Positions 28,244 through 36,725 of a stretch of DNA of 64,000 bases are shown here, piece by piece. The position numbers and the translations under genes were made by a program. The stretch covers positions 1,736,001-1,800,000 of the forward strand of contig NZ_KV880637.1 in NCBI RefSeq assembly GCF_001907695.1. Reading direction: 5' to 3'. The stretch's first letter is position 1. Each line of letters begins with the position of its first letter. The notes under the pieces were generated by a model that made no database searches, was not told the DNA's origin, and worked only from the letters and a program-made list of their open reading frames with translations. The stretch is from Thalassospira sp. TSL5-1. GTDB lineage: Bacteria > Pseudomonadota > Alphaproteobacteria > Rhodospirillales > Thalassospiraceae.

Positions 28244-29464
28244 ATGGCTGTTTCCTATCATGATATCGTCCGTGCTTCGCGTTTGCTTGAAGGTATAGTT
28301 GCCAAAACGCCGCTGGTAAAATCTCAAACACTGTCAAAAATTTGCCAGGCGGATGTCTATCTGAAGCTGGAAAACCTGCAATATACCGCTTCCTTCAAGG
28401 AACGTGGCGCCTATGTAAAATTGGCCAGCCTTACCCCTGAAGAACGCGCCTGCGGCGTTATTGCCGTATCTGCAGGCAACCACGCACAAGGTGTTGCCTA
28501 TAATGCCAAACGCCTTGGCATCCCGGCCACCATCGTCATGCCGGAAAACACCCCGTACACCAAGGTGCGCCATACCCGTTCACATGGTGCGGAAGTTGTT
28601 CTTAAGGGGGCGGTTCTGGCCGAATCCATGCAGGCGGCACAGGAAATTCAGCAAGAACGTGGCCTGACATTTGTTCACCCGTTTGATGACGAACATATCA
28701 TTGCCGGTCAGGGAACCGTTGGCCTGGAAATTTTGAATGAAGGTGCCGATTTTGACACCGTTATCGTTCCGGTTGGCGGTGGAGGACTGGCATCCGGGAT
28801 TGCAACCGCCATAAAGGCGCGGCGGCCCGACATTGATGTCATTGGTGTAGAAACCAAGCTTTATCCGTCAATGTATGAAGGCATAAATGACAAAGAGTTT
28901 TCAGGCGGTGGTGTCACCATTGCCGAAGGCATTGCTGTTAAACAGCCCGGCGGCAAAACCCTAGAGATTTGTCGGGAATTACTGAATGACGTTCTGCTGG
29001 TTGAAGAATCAGCCATCGAACGGGCCATTCAGATGTTGATTGAAATTGAAAAAACCGTTGTCGAGGGGGCCGGTGCCGCGCCACTTGCCGCCCTGCTCGA
29101 CCATCCGGAACGCTTTGCGGGCAAAAAGGTTTGCCTGGTCATTAGTGGCGGCAACATTGACAGTCGCCTTCTTGCCCAGGTTCTAATGCGTGGTATGGCG
29201 CGCGAGGGTCGACTGGTCCGTATCCGTATCGAAATCCCCGATGTTCCTGGTGCCCTGGCCCGCATCAGCACCCTGATTGGCAACGCGGAGGCCAATATCA
29301 TCGAGGTTTACCACCAGCGATATTTCTATGATATTCCGGCAAAGCAGACCGATGTTGATATGGTTCTTGAGGTACGCGACACCACACATGCCCTTCAGGT
29401 TGTCGATTACCTGAAAGAAAATGGCTATGGTGGGCGTTTGCTGGGGAATACGTCGCTGGATTGA
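28244..29464 (+). CDS. ilvA: Threonine ammonia-lyase (threonine deaminase)
   Basis: 406 aa fold-type II PLP enzyme that converts threonine to 2-oxobutanoate, the entry to isoleucine synthesis. The PLP lysine is in YTASFKERGAYVKLASL near residue 52, AVSAGNHAQGVAY follows near 80, the phosphate-binding glycine loop is VPVGGGGLASGIATA near 183, and VISGGNIDSR closes the catalytic domain near 310. A single C-terminal ACT domain (about 325-400: RLVRIRIEIPDVPGALARIS) marks the short, allosteric IlvA1-like type. ATG 28244 follows AGGAG by seven bases. The gene may be regulated by the leader region upstream. Confidence 0.94.
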   Translation: MAVSYHDIVRASRLLEGIVAKTPLVKSQTLSKICQADVYLKLENLQYTASFKERGAYVKLASLTPEERACGVIAVSAGNHAQGVAYNAKRLGIPATIVMPENTPYTKVRHTRSHGAEVVLKGAVLAESMQAAQEIQQERGLTFVHPFDDEHIIAGQGTVGLEILNEGADFDTVIVPVGGGGLASGIATAIKARRPDIDVIGVETKLYPSMYEGINDKEFSGGGVTIAEGIAVKQPGGKTLEICRELLNDVLLVEESAIERAIQMLIEIEKTVVEGAGAAPLAALLDHPERFAGKKVCLVISGGNIDSRLLAQVLMRGMAREGRLVRIRIEIPDVPGALARISTLIGNAEANIIEVYHQRYFYDIPAKQTDVDMVLEVRDTTHALQVVDYLKENGYGGRLLGNTSLD

Positions 29465-29480
29465 TCCACCATCATCAAAG

Positions 29481-29513
29481 GACGTAACGCATCGGGGATT
29501 TTAGTGTTACGTC
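29481..29513 (+). terminator. Weak terminator-like hairpin after ilvA
   Basis: GACGTAAC (29481-29488) and GTTACGTC (29506-29513) form an 8-bp stem with a 17-nt loop, 17 bp after the ilvA stop. GCTTTGGTTTG follows, a poor T-tract. Confidence 0.35.
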
Positions 29514-29555
29514 GCTTTGGTTTGTTGCGGTTGGGTACTCCAGATCAGAAATATC

Positions 29556-30041
29556 TTATGCCCGGTCCAACCGGGCATAGGCACCACCGTAATATAACAA
29601 AGGATCACCGGTTTCGCCCAACTCAACAGCATTGACCTGGCCGACAATAATGCTGTGATCTCCGCCATCATGGACGGCGTGTCGTACACAGGAAAAAGTC
29701 GAGATGTTCCCTAACAAAACAGGCATGCCATGACCATTATCTGTAAAACGGGTGTTTTCCCAGCGATCATCAATCGGCGCGGCAAAACGTTCGGCCAGTT
29801 CTTTTTGCGAAGTGCGCAAAACATTGATGCAAAAATGCCTTATGTTCCCCGTAAACACATCATGCGTCGCAGCACTGCGCGCGACCGAAAACAGCACCAG
29901 TGGTGGCTCCAGTGATACCGAAGAAAACGAATTGATAGTAATCCCGACCTTCTGTCCATCCGTATCACGGCTGGTAACAACGGCAACACCAGTCGCGAAC
30001 TGGCCAAGGCAATCCCGGAAATGACGTGACGAGAAGGACAT
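29556..30041 (-). CDS. Flavin reductase-like FMN-binding protein
   Basis: 161 aa split-barrel flavin reductase of the HpaC/RutF type, which supplies reduced FMN to a partner monooxygenase or reduces free flavin. Motifs: FRDCLGQFATGVAVVTSRD at the N-terminus, ITINSFSSVSLEPPLVLFSV near residue 35, FCINVLRTSQKELAERFA, and DGGDHSIIVGQVNAVE near residue 125. The ATG at 30041 was used; a longer TTG-started reading exists. No clear ribosome-binding site is seen. No partner monooxygenase lies nearby. Confidence 0.87.
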   Translation of the reverse strand: MSFSSRHFRDCLGQFATGVAVVTSRDTDGQKVGITINSFSSVSLEPPLVLFSVARSAATHDVFTGNIRHFCINVLRTSQKELAERFAAPIDDRWENTRFTDNGHGMPVLLGNISTFSCVRHAVHDGGDHSIIVGQVNAVELGETGDPLLYYGGAYARLDRA

Positions 30042-30289
30042 ATTCAAATTACAGCTTTCATTGTTCTGTGCGTAAGGCAAAATTTGCGAGAAGCCACAGG
30101 AAAATGGCGACAAATTTAAAAACTGTCAAATACTGACATAAAACGATTTGCAAACAGTATGTTATTAACAAAACGAACTAATTGTATCATAGCTGATAAG
30201 ACTTTTGTAAAAAGGCTCATCGTAACGTTTGAAGAGTGTTTTACCTGCATGGACAAGAACGCCCTGTTTGCAGGCACAAGGGGTATTAG

Positions 30290-31144
30290 ATGTTTCTAAT
30301 CATTGGTTATGTGATTGTGATCGGCGCGGTCCTGGGGGGATACCTGCCGCACGGCAAGTTTAGCGTTCTGATACAGCCCTTTGAAATCGTCATCATCTTC
30401 GGTGCAGCTTTCGGTACGTTCCTGATTGCTAACCCGATGAGCGTTCTCAAACGCAGCGTGTCCTTTACCATTCGTGCGATGAAAGGTGCCAAGAAGAAAC
30501 CAGCCTATCTGGAACTTCTTGTATGTCTTTACGCGGTATTTCGGCTGGCAAAATCCAAAGGCGACCTTGCCCTGGAAAGTCACGTTGAAAATCCGGAAAG
30601 CTCGGCCCTGTTTAACAACTTTCCCGGCGTAACGGCAGATCATCACGCACTTGAATTTTTGTGTGACTATCTTCGTTTGTTAACCCTTGGCACAACGAAT
30701 GCCTATGAACTTGAAGCCGTGATAGACCAGGAACTTGAAGCCCACCACGAAGAAGATAACGTGGTGCCTGACGCCATTCAGGCCGTCGGTGACGCCCTGC
30801 CCGGCCTTGGTATCGTCGCGGCCGTACTAGGGGTTATCAATACGATGGGGTCGGTTACAGAACCGCCTGAAATCCTTGGTGAAATGATTGGCGCGGCACT
30901 GGTTGGAACGTTCCTGGGTATTTTGGCATCCTATGGTTTTGTCGGTCCGACATCGGCCATTATCAAACGAACGCTTGAACAGGATGCCAAATTCTATGTC
31001 TGCATGAAAGCAGCCCTGATCGGGCATATGCAGGGCTATGCGCCGCAGGTTTCCGTGGAGTTTGCCCGTAAAATCCTGCCGCCAGAAATTCGCCCAAGCT
31101 TCAAGGAACTTGATGACGCCATTCAGAATGCACCAAGTGTTTAA
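30290..31144 (+). CDS. motA: Flagellar motor stator protein MotA
   Basis: 284 aa, typical of the MotA of alpha- and gammaproteobacteria. Four membrane segments are visible (about residues 2-18, 31-50, 168-188, 201-222). The cytoplasmic loop has the conserved charged stretch YAVFRLAKSKGDLALESHVE, which contacts the rotor protein FliG, and DAIQAVGDALPGLGIVAAVL covers the Pro-containing third helix. AAGGGG precedes the ATG. With MotB it forms the proton-driven stator of the flagellar motor. Confidence 0.96.
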   Translation: MFLIIGYVIVIGAVLGGYLPHGKFSVLIQPFEIVIIFGAAFGTFLIANPMSVLKRSVSFTIRAMKGAKKKPAYLELLVCLYAVFRLAKSKGDLALESHVENPESSALFNNFPGVTADHHALEFLCDYLRLLTLGTTNAYELEAVIDQELEAHHEEDNVVPDAIQAVGDALPGLGIVAAVLGVINTMGSVTEPPEILGEMIGAALVGTFLGILASYGFVGPTSAIIKRTLEQDAKFYVCMKAALIGHMQGYAPQVSVEFARKILPPEIRPSFKELDDAIQNAPSV

Positions 31145-31210
31145 CCCTCAATAACGATTTGATGCGCCAACGTGACCGCTTGCTTTTGTGCCAGGATATA
31201 ACACTCTGAA

Positions 31211-32230
31211 ATGCCCGATATCGTAATAAAGAAAGTCAAAAAAGGCGGACATGGCGGCCATCACGGTGGGTCATGGAAAGTTGCCTATGCTGACTTTGTG
31301 ACTGCCATGATGGCTTTCTTTCTGTTGCTGTGGTTACTGGGGAGTTCCACAGACGAACAGTTAAAGGGCATTTCAAACTATTTCGCCCCGGAATCAATTT
31401 CGCAAAGTGAATCGGGGGCTGGCGGATTGCTGGCTGGTACCAAACTTGCCGATTCAGGCTCGATGCGATCCGAAAACGGCGCCCCTGTCATCCAGATGGA
31501 CATTCCACCAACGCCTGATGCGACAACAGTGCAAAACCAGGGCAACGGCGAAACCGAAGCAGAAAAAGCGGCCAAAGAAGCCGCCGCCAACGAGAAAAAG
31601 GAATTTGACAAAGCCGCCCAGGACTTGAAAGAGGCAATGGAGAAATCTCCGGAACTCAAGGAATTGTCAAAAAACCTCCTGGTTGAACAAACGGATGAAG
31701 GTTTGCGTATCCAGATTATTGATAAAGATGGCACATCGATGTTCCCGAGCGGAAGTGCCGACTTACGTGACCATACACGCCTGCTCTTGAAACAGGTTGC
31801 CACAGCAATCAAGGATATGCCGCAAAAAATCGCTATCGAAGGGCATACCGATGCCGTGCCCTATTCTCATTCTTATGGAACCTATACCAACTGGGAACTG
31901 TCGGCGGATCGCGCCCTGGCCACCCGTCGCCAATTGCAGTTAGATGGTTTGCCGGACGACCGGTTTGGCAAGGTCTCAGGCGTGGCCGATACGGTTCCGT
32001 TCATCAAGGATGACCCCAAAGACGAACGAAACCGGCGTATCAGCATTACACTTTTGCGTGGCACCGGAAAGCAGCCTGAAAAACAGGACGAGGAGCAGGA
32101 CACCAATGATGCAGCCCCCGCATCGAGCCTGTTTGCCCCGCGCGACCGAGATGGCAACACCGTGCCGCCAGCGATTGATCCCGATGCCCCGGTTCGCAGG
32201 CCCACCTTTTCGGTTCCGTCCCGCAACTGA
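31211..32230 (+). CDS. motB: Flagellar motor stator protein MotB
   Basis: 339 aa. The single membrane helix near residues 25-45 reads VAYADFVTAMMAFFLLLWLL and carries the proton-binding Asp at residue 28. A long acidic, Ala/Glu/Lys-rich linker (about 105-150) follows. The OmpA-like peptidoglycan-binding domain covers about 165-280, with IAIEGHTDAVPYSHSYG and NWELSADRALATRRQL. A Pro/Asp-rich tail of about 50 residues follows. It anchors the stator to the cell wall. It lies 66 bp after motA in the same unit. Confidence 0.96.
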   Translation: MPDIVIKKVKKGGHGGHHGGSWKVAYADFVTAMMAFFLLLWLLGSSTDEQLKGISNYFAPESISQSESGAGGLLAGTKLADSGSMRSENGAPVIQMDIPPTPDATTVQNQGNGETEAEKAAKEAAANEKKEFDKAAQDLKEAMEKSPELKELSKNLLVEQTDEGLRIQIIDKDGTSMFPSGSADLRDHTRLLLKQVATAIKDMPQKIAIEGHTDAVPYSHSYGTYTNWELSADRALATRRQLQLDGLPDDRFGKVSGVADTVPFIKDDPKDERNRRISITLLRGTGKQPEKQDEEQDTNDAAPASSLFAPRDRDGNTVPPAIDPDAPVRRPTFSVPSRN

Positions 32231-32407
32231 TTGATCGTTAAAGGTCATTGCTGTTAATGTCGGAAAAACTGTAAGTCTGTCAGGGCCTACCCCCAATGAG
32301 GCGGGCCTTGCTGTAACATATTAGTCAACAGCGACTTTAATGTTTGCCTCCGGATAACTACACTAGTTTAATAAGGTAAATCTCAAAGGCACGGACATCA
32401 ATTCGCC

Positions 32408-33154
32408 ATGACGGTCAACCAGCGTCGCCAGACACAGCATTATTTCATTACGGCTCCCATGCCCTGCCCGTATTTACCGGGCCGGTTTGAGCGCAAGCTG
32501 GTGACAGAACTGCGTGGTCCCGAGTCCAACAATATCCATAACCTCCTGTCGCGGGCCGGGTTTCGGCGCAGTCACTCGATTGCCTATTTGCCCGCATGCA
32601 CCGAATGCGATGCCTGCATTCCTGTTCGGGTGAACGCCAAAGACTTTAAGGACAGCAGGACCTTTCGCCGTAACCGTGCGACAAATGAGGATCTGACACG
32701 GCAAATTTTTGCGGCCTCGGCCACCCAGGAACAATTCCACCTGTTTTCCGATTATCAGGCTGCCCGTCACGGCGATGGCGACATGGCGCGCATGGATGCG
32801 CGGGATTATCGGGCGATGATGGAGGATACGACCGTTGAAACCTCCATCTTTGAATACAGAAATGCCGATAACCGGCTCATTGCGGTTGCGCTGGTGGATG
32901 CACTTTCTGATGGTCTTTCCGCCGTCTATAGCTTTTTTGATCCCAGAGAAGATCGCAGAAGCCTAGGGACTTATATCGTTCTCGATCTGGTGGCCGAAGC
33001 GGCCCGCATGAATTTGCCCTTTGTTTATCTTGGCTACTGGGTTCGTGAATGCCGCAAAATGTCCTACAAAACGCGGTTTAAACCTCTGGAAGCTTTTCGC
33101 GATGGGCAATGGGTTCAGCACACCCCTGATGACGGCACAAACCTTTCCGATTAA
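32408..33154 (+). CDS. bpt: Aspartate/glutamate leucyltransferase (arginyltransferase family, N-end rule)
   Basis: 248 aa. Bpt transfers leucine from Leu-tRNA to proteins with N-terminal Asp or Glu, marking them for ClpS/ClpAP. The ATE-family features are visible: an N-terminal segment with HYFITAPMPCPYLPGR, RAGFRRSHSIAYLPACTECD with clustered Cys, and the C-terminal acetyltransferase-like core (LVDALSDGLSAVYSFFDP, RSLGTYIVLDLVAEA, YLGYWVRECRKMSYK). Database labels often call it arginyltransferase; leucyl specificity is the known property of bacterial Bpt. It stands alone between motB and a TRAP binding protein. Confidence 0.92.
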   Translation: MTVNQRRQTQHYFITAPMPCPYLPGRFERKLVTELRGPESNNIHNLLSRAGFRRSHSIAYLPACTECDACIPVRVNAKDFKDSRTFRRNRATNEDLTRQIFAASATQEQFHLFSDYQAARHGDGDMARMDARDYRAMMEDTTVETSIFEYRNADNRLIAVALVDALSDGLSAVYSFFDPREDRRSLGTYIVLDLVAEAARMNLPFVYLGYWVRECRKMSYKTRFKPLEAFRDGQWVQHTPDDGTNLSD

Positions 33155-33198
33155 TCGAAACAATCGACCAAAGTTTAACCCAGAGTACTGATCTGCAG

Positions 33199-33225
33199 TT
33201 GCCTCCTATCCTTAACGACTATAAT
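33199..33225 (+). promoter_or_regulatory. Possible promoter of the TRAP binding-protein gene
   Basis: A consensus -10 TATAAT lies at 33220-33225, preceded by TTGCCT at 33199-33204 with a short 15-bp spacer. It would give a leader of about 65 nt before the ATG at 33299. Confidence 0.35.
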
Positions 33226-33298
33226 CTTTCATTACAGGGCGAAAAAAACGCTTTGTAGAAAAAGAAATTAGTTCTTGTTTGCTGGGAGGCTACAAACA

Positions 33299-34393
33299 AT
33301 GAAACGTCGTCAATTTCTGAGTGGTGCCGCACTTGCTGGTGCCACGGCTGCCGTTGCATCGGCATTTCCAAAACCTGCACTTGCCCAAGATGTCCGTGAA
33401 TGGCGTATGGTCACGACATGGCCCAAAAACTTTCCTGGCCTTGGTACCGGGGCCAACCTTCTGGCCGAGTATATCAATAAGGCCTCTGATGGACGGATGA
33501 AAGTCACCGTTTATGGCGCAGGTGAAATTGTTCCGGCCTTTGAAGCCATTGATGCAGTTGGCAATGGAACGGTCGAAATGGGTCACGGGGCCCCTTATTA
33601 CTGGAAAGGCAAAGTCGCAGCCGCACAATATCTGGCAGCCATGCCCTTTGGTCTGACTGCCCAGGAACAGAATGCCTGGTTCCAGTATGGCGGGGGACAG
33701 GAAATTGCCGACAAAATTTATGAAAAACTGAACTGCAAATTCTTCCCGTCCGGCAATACCGGCACCCAAATGGGGGGCTGGTTTAACAAGGAAATGAACA
33801 CCATTGACGACTTTAAAGGTCTGAAAATGCGCATTCCCGGCCTTGGTGGTGAAGTTATTCAGGCGGCGGGTGGCAATGTGGTTAATCTGCCAGGTGGTGA
33901 AATTCCACCTGCGCTTCAATCGGGTGCCATTGACGCCACCGAATGGGTTGGCCCTTATAATGATTTGGCATTTGGTCTCTATAAAACGGCCAAATATTAT
34001 TATTATCCCGGTTGGCATGAACCGGCCACGACCCTTGAAAACTTCATCAATCTTAGTGCCTGGAACGACCTGCCCGACGACCTTAAAGCCATTGTCGAAC
34101 AGGCAAACCGTGCAACCAACCAGATGGTTCTGTCGGAATTTGTCGCCCGCAATAACCAGGCGCTCAAAACCCTTCAGGAAAAACACAATGTCGATGTTCG
34201 CCCGTTCTCAGACGATATTCTGACCAATCTGGGGGCTCTGTCGGGCAAGGTGTTGCGTGATCTGGTCGCATCGGATCCACTCTCCCAGGAAGTATTTGAC
34301 AGCCTCATCGCCTTTCGCGAGCAGGCGGCGTCCTGGGCCAAATATTCGGAATTGGCCTTCATGCAGGCACGCACCCTGCCCTTCAAATACTGA
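33299..34393 (+). CDS. dctP: TRAP transporter substrate-binding protein (DctP family, TakP-like)
   Basis: 364 aa periplasmic binding protein. The N-terminus MKRRQFLSGAALAGATAAVA with PALAQ near residue 30 is a Tat-type signal peptide. The mature part has WRMVTTWPKNFPGLGTGANL, PYYWKGKVAAAQYLAAMPFG, and the DATEWVGPYNDLAFGLYKTA segment near residue 215, all resembling the TakP subgroup that binds 2-oxo acids, often with sodium. GGGAGG precedes the ATG at 33299; an earlier in-frame ATG lacks it. Its membrane partners dctQ and dctM lie on the opposite strand, converging on it. Ligand is a guess from the subgroup. Confidence 0.92.
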   Translation: MKRRQFLSGAALAGATAAVASAFPKPALAQDVREWRMVTTWPKNFPGLGTGANLLAEYINKASDGRMKVTVYGAGEIVPAFEAIDAVGNGTVEMGHGAPYYWKGKVAAAQYLAAMPFGLTAQEQNAWFQYGGGQEIADKIYEKLNCKFFPSGNTGTQMGGWFNKEMNTIDDFKGLKMRIPGLGGEVIQAAGGNVVNLPGGEIPPALQSGAIDATEWVGPYNDLAFGLYKTAKYYYYPGWHEPATTLENFINLSAWNDLPDDLKAIVEQANRATNQMVLSEFVARNNQALKTLQEKHNVDVRPFSDDILTNLGALSGKVLRDLVASDPLSQEVFDSLIAFREQAASWAKYSELAFMQARTLPFKY

Positions 34394-34426
34394 TCAACAA
34401 TCAAATTTCCTGATAGATCTGCATTT

Positions 34427-34457
34427 GGGTCGACACATCGTGTCGGCCCTTATTTTT
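34427..34457 (+). terminator. Terminator of the TRAP binding-protein gene
   Basis: GGGTCGACAC (34427-34436) pairs with GTGTCGGCCC (34440-34449) with one wobble, 3-nt loop, followed by TTATTTTT. Confidence 0.87.
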
Positions 34458-34469
34458 ACCTTCTGGCAT

Positions 34470-34496
34470 AGAAAAAGGGCCGAATAACCGGCCCTT
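34470..34496 (-). terminator. Terminator of the dctQM operon
   Basis: On the minus strand, AAGGGCCG and CGGCCCTT (34475-34482 and 34489-34496) form an 8-bp stem with a 6-nt loop, followed by TTTC. It lies back to back with the plus-strand terminator of dctP. Confidence 0.82.
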
Positions 34497-34530
34497 GATC
34501 TTAAAATATGGTGCAACACATCCGGGATGC

Positions 34531-35907
34531 CTAATTTAACAACACCTTCGGAAGCCAGGTTGCCAGTTCCGGGAAAATTGCCAGCAAGACAAGGGCAAGA
34601 ACCTGAATCAGAACAAACGGAACGATGCCACGGTAAATATCCCATGTTTTGATCGAGGGTGGCGCAACACCGCGCAGATAAAACAGGGCAAATCCGAAAG
34701 GCGGTGTCAGGAAGCTGGTCTGCAGGTTGATGGCAATCATGATCCCCAGCCAGACCGGGCTGATATCCATTTTCAGCAGGATCGGACCGACAATCGGCAC
34801 CACCACAAACACGATCTCGATAAAATCGAGGAAAAAGCCCATGACAAACATCAGGGTCATAACAACCAGCATCGCACCAAACAGACCGCCTGGCATGTTA
34901 TGCAAAAGTTCTTCAACCAGATGATCGCCACCCAGGCCACGGAAAACCAGCGAGAAGATTGACGCACCAAGCAAGATGATAAAAACCATCGAGCTGATTT
35001 GCACCGTCTGGCTCATGACGTGCCGCAAAACAGCCAGATCAAGCCGACGATAACACGCTGCCAGAATCATGGAACCCACACTGCCAAAGGCCGCAGACTC
35101 AGTCGGCGTGGCAATGCCGGTCAGGATCGATCCCAGAACGGCAACGATCAACAATGCCGGCGGCACCAATGCGCGCATGACATCGCCAAACAGCCCTTCA
35201 GGCCGTTTATCTTCCACCAGGGCCGGTGCCGATTTGGGATCAATAAAGGACTGAATAATGACCCAGCCAATATACATCGCCACCAACAGCATGCCGGGAA
35301 TAAATGCCCCGACAAACAGGTCAATCACTGAAACAGGTTCCGGTGCCCAATTGCCAAGTGAACGCTGGGCTTCAGCATAGGCCCCCTGTAAAATATCGCC
35401 CAGCAACACCAGAACGATAGAAGGCGGAATGATCTGCCCCAAAGTACCCGATGCACAAATAACACCCGTTGAAAGACGCGGGCTATAACCGGCTTTTTGC
35501 ATCGCAGGCAAACTCAGCAGGCCCATCGTGACGACGGTCGCCCCAACGATACCTGTTGATGCAGCCAGCAACATGCCGACAATAACGACCGAAATGCCAA
35601 GACCGGCGCGGCGTTTGCCAAATAACATGCCCATCGTCAGCAAAAGCTTCTCGGCGATACGGGCACGTTCAAGCATCACGCCCATAAACACGAATAACGG
35701 AATGGCAACATAAAGTTCGTTGCTCATCACCCCGAAATAGCGCGACGGCAGAGAGCCCAACAGTGGCATGTCGAAGACACCCATTGAATGGCCGATCAGG
35801 GCAAATGCCAGCCCCGTACCACCGAGCGAAAACGCCACCGGAAAACCAAACAGCAGGACGCCACACGCCACTGCAAACATTAAAAGGCTTAATACTTCCC
35901 CCGACAT
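34531..35907 (-). CDS. dctM: TRAP transporter large permease (DctM family)
   Basis: 458 aa polytopic membrane protein, normal for DctM. Recognisable: LLFGFPVAFSLGGTGLAFAL near the N-terminus, YVAIPLFVFMGVMLERARIA, the motif GIVGATVVTMGLLSLPAM, SGTLGQIIPPSIVLVLLGDI near residue 150, and LQTSFLTPPFGFALFYLRG near residue 400. Large DctM proteins carry out sodium-coupled transport of the solute delivered by DctP. Its start shares one base with the dctQ stop (TGATG). Confidence 0.94.
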   Translation of the reverse strand: MSGEVLSLLMFAVACGVLLFGFPVAFSLGGTGLAFALIGHSMGVFDMPLLGSLPSRYFGVMSNELYVAIPLFVFMGVMLERARIAEKLLLTMGMLFGKRRAGLGISVVIVGMLLAASTGIVGATVVTMGLLSLPAMQKAGYSPRLSTGVICASGTLGQIIPPSIVLVLLGDILQGAYAEAQRSLGNWAPEPVSVIDLFVGAFIPGMLLVAMYIGWVIIQSFIDPKSAPALVEDKRPEGLFGDVMRALVPPALLIVAVLGSILTGIATPTESAAFGSVGSMILAACYRRLDLAVLRHVMSQTVQISSMVFIILLGASIFSLVFRGLGGDHLVEELLHNMPGGLFGAMLVVMTLMFVMGFFLDFIEIVFVVVPIVGPILLKMDISPVWLGIMIAINLQTSFLTPPFGFALFYLRGVAPPSIKTWDIYRGIVPFVLIQVLALVLLAIFPELATWLPKVLLN

Positions 35908-36452
35908 CAGACGCCCTCGTGTTCTTCTTCGTTGGTTTCAAATTCACGATGGCCTGCCAGCACCAAAATACTGCGTGCTACCAGAGAAAGCCCCTGAAGC
36001 CCCATCAGGATGCAAAATACCAAAATGACCGACTTAAACAAAAACAGCCCTGGCAGGCCCCCCGTTTCCTGGGACCCTTCAAGCCGTTTCCAACTCGTGA
36101 TCACATAGGGATAACTATAAACAAAAACCAAAATCAGAACGGGCAGCAGCAGGAATAGCGTTCCGATCAAATCAACCCATGCCTTGTAGCGTGCCGACGC
36201 CGGACGGTAAAAAACATCGACGCGAACATGCCCGCCATGCAGCAACGTATAGCCCGCACCCAACATAAAAATAATGCCGTAGAGCCATAAATAGCTCTCC
36301 TGCATTGAAACCCAGCCAACCGAAAACCCGTAGCGCAAAGTTGCGACGAGAAAGGTGATTACCACCAACGGAATGGTCAGCCACGCCACGCCACGACCGA
36401 TCGCGTCATTAAGACTGTCAATCAGCCGCACAAAACGTGCCAAAAAATACAT
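35907..36452 (-). CDS. dctQ: TRAP transporter small permease (DctQ family)
   Basis: 181 aa with four hydrophobic helices (about residues 22-40, 53-70, 95-115, 138-160). The DctQ pattern is visible in the segment WVSMQESYLWLYGIIFMLGA and HGGHVRVDVFYRPASARYKA. GGGAGGAAAC precedes the ATG. It pairs with DctM in the membrane part of the TRAP carrier and opens the two-gene operon. Confidence 0.92.
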   Translation of the reverse strand: MYFLARFVRLIDSLNDAIGRGVAWLTIPLVVITFLVATLRYGFSVGWVSMQESYLWLYGIIFMLGAGYTLLHGGHVRVDVFYRPASARYKAWVDLIGTLFLLLPVLILVFVYSYPYVITSWKRLEGSQETGGLPGLFLFKSVILVFCILMGLQGLSLVARSILVLAGHREFETNEEEHEGV

Positions 36453-36660
36453 GTTTCCTCCCTCACCCGGAATCTCTTATCGCTGGTTTCCGTCATTCCC
36501 GGTCCCCGGCGGAGCAAAGTTACAAATATATGGCCTAAAACACCATGTTTTTTGCGACTTTGGATCACGTTAACTTTTTAAATTCAAAATCCGGCACGCT
36601 GGAAACCCGTTCCAGGCCAGCTCCAAACGAAAGCCCTTTGCGCGACGGTCAATCCTTACA

Positions 36661-36698
36661 AATAAAAACCTGAAGCCTAGACAAACAGGCTTCAGGTT
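36661..36698 (-). terminator. Rho-independent terminator of parC
   Basis: AACCTGAAGCC (36667-36677) pairs perfectly with GGCTTCAGGTT (36688-36698), 10-nt loop. On the minus strand TTTATT follows. It lies 28 bp after the parC stop. Confidence 0.93.
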
Positions 36699-36725
36699 AA
36701 GGCCAGTCAATAAGGCGTTATCTCG

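Noticed and set aside
33290-34186. Long minus-strand frame (298 codons) opposite dctP
   Set aside because: It is the antisense shadow of a clear family gene with a signal peptide; composition is Phe/Gly/Ile-rich without a family pattern.
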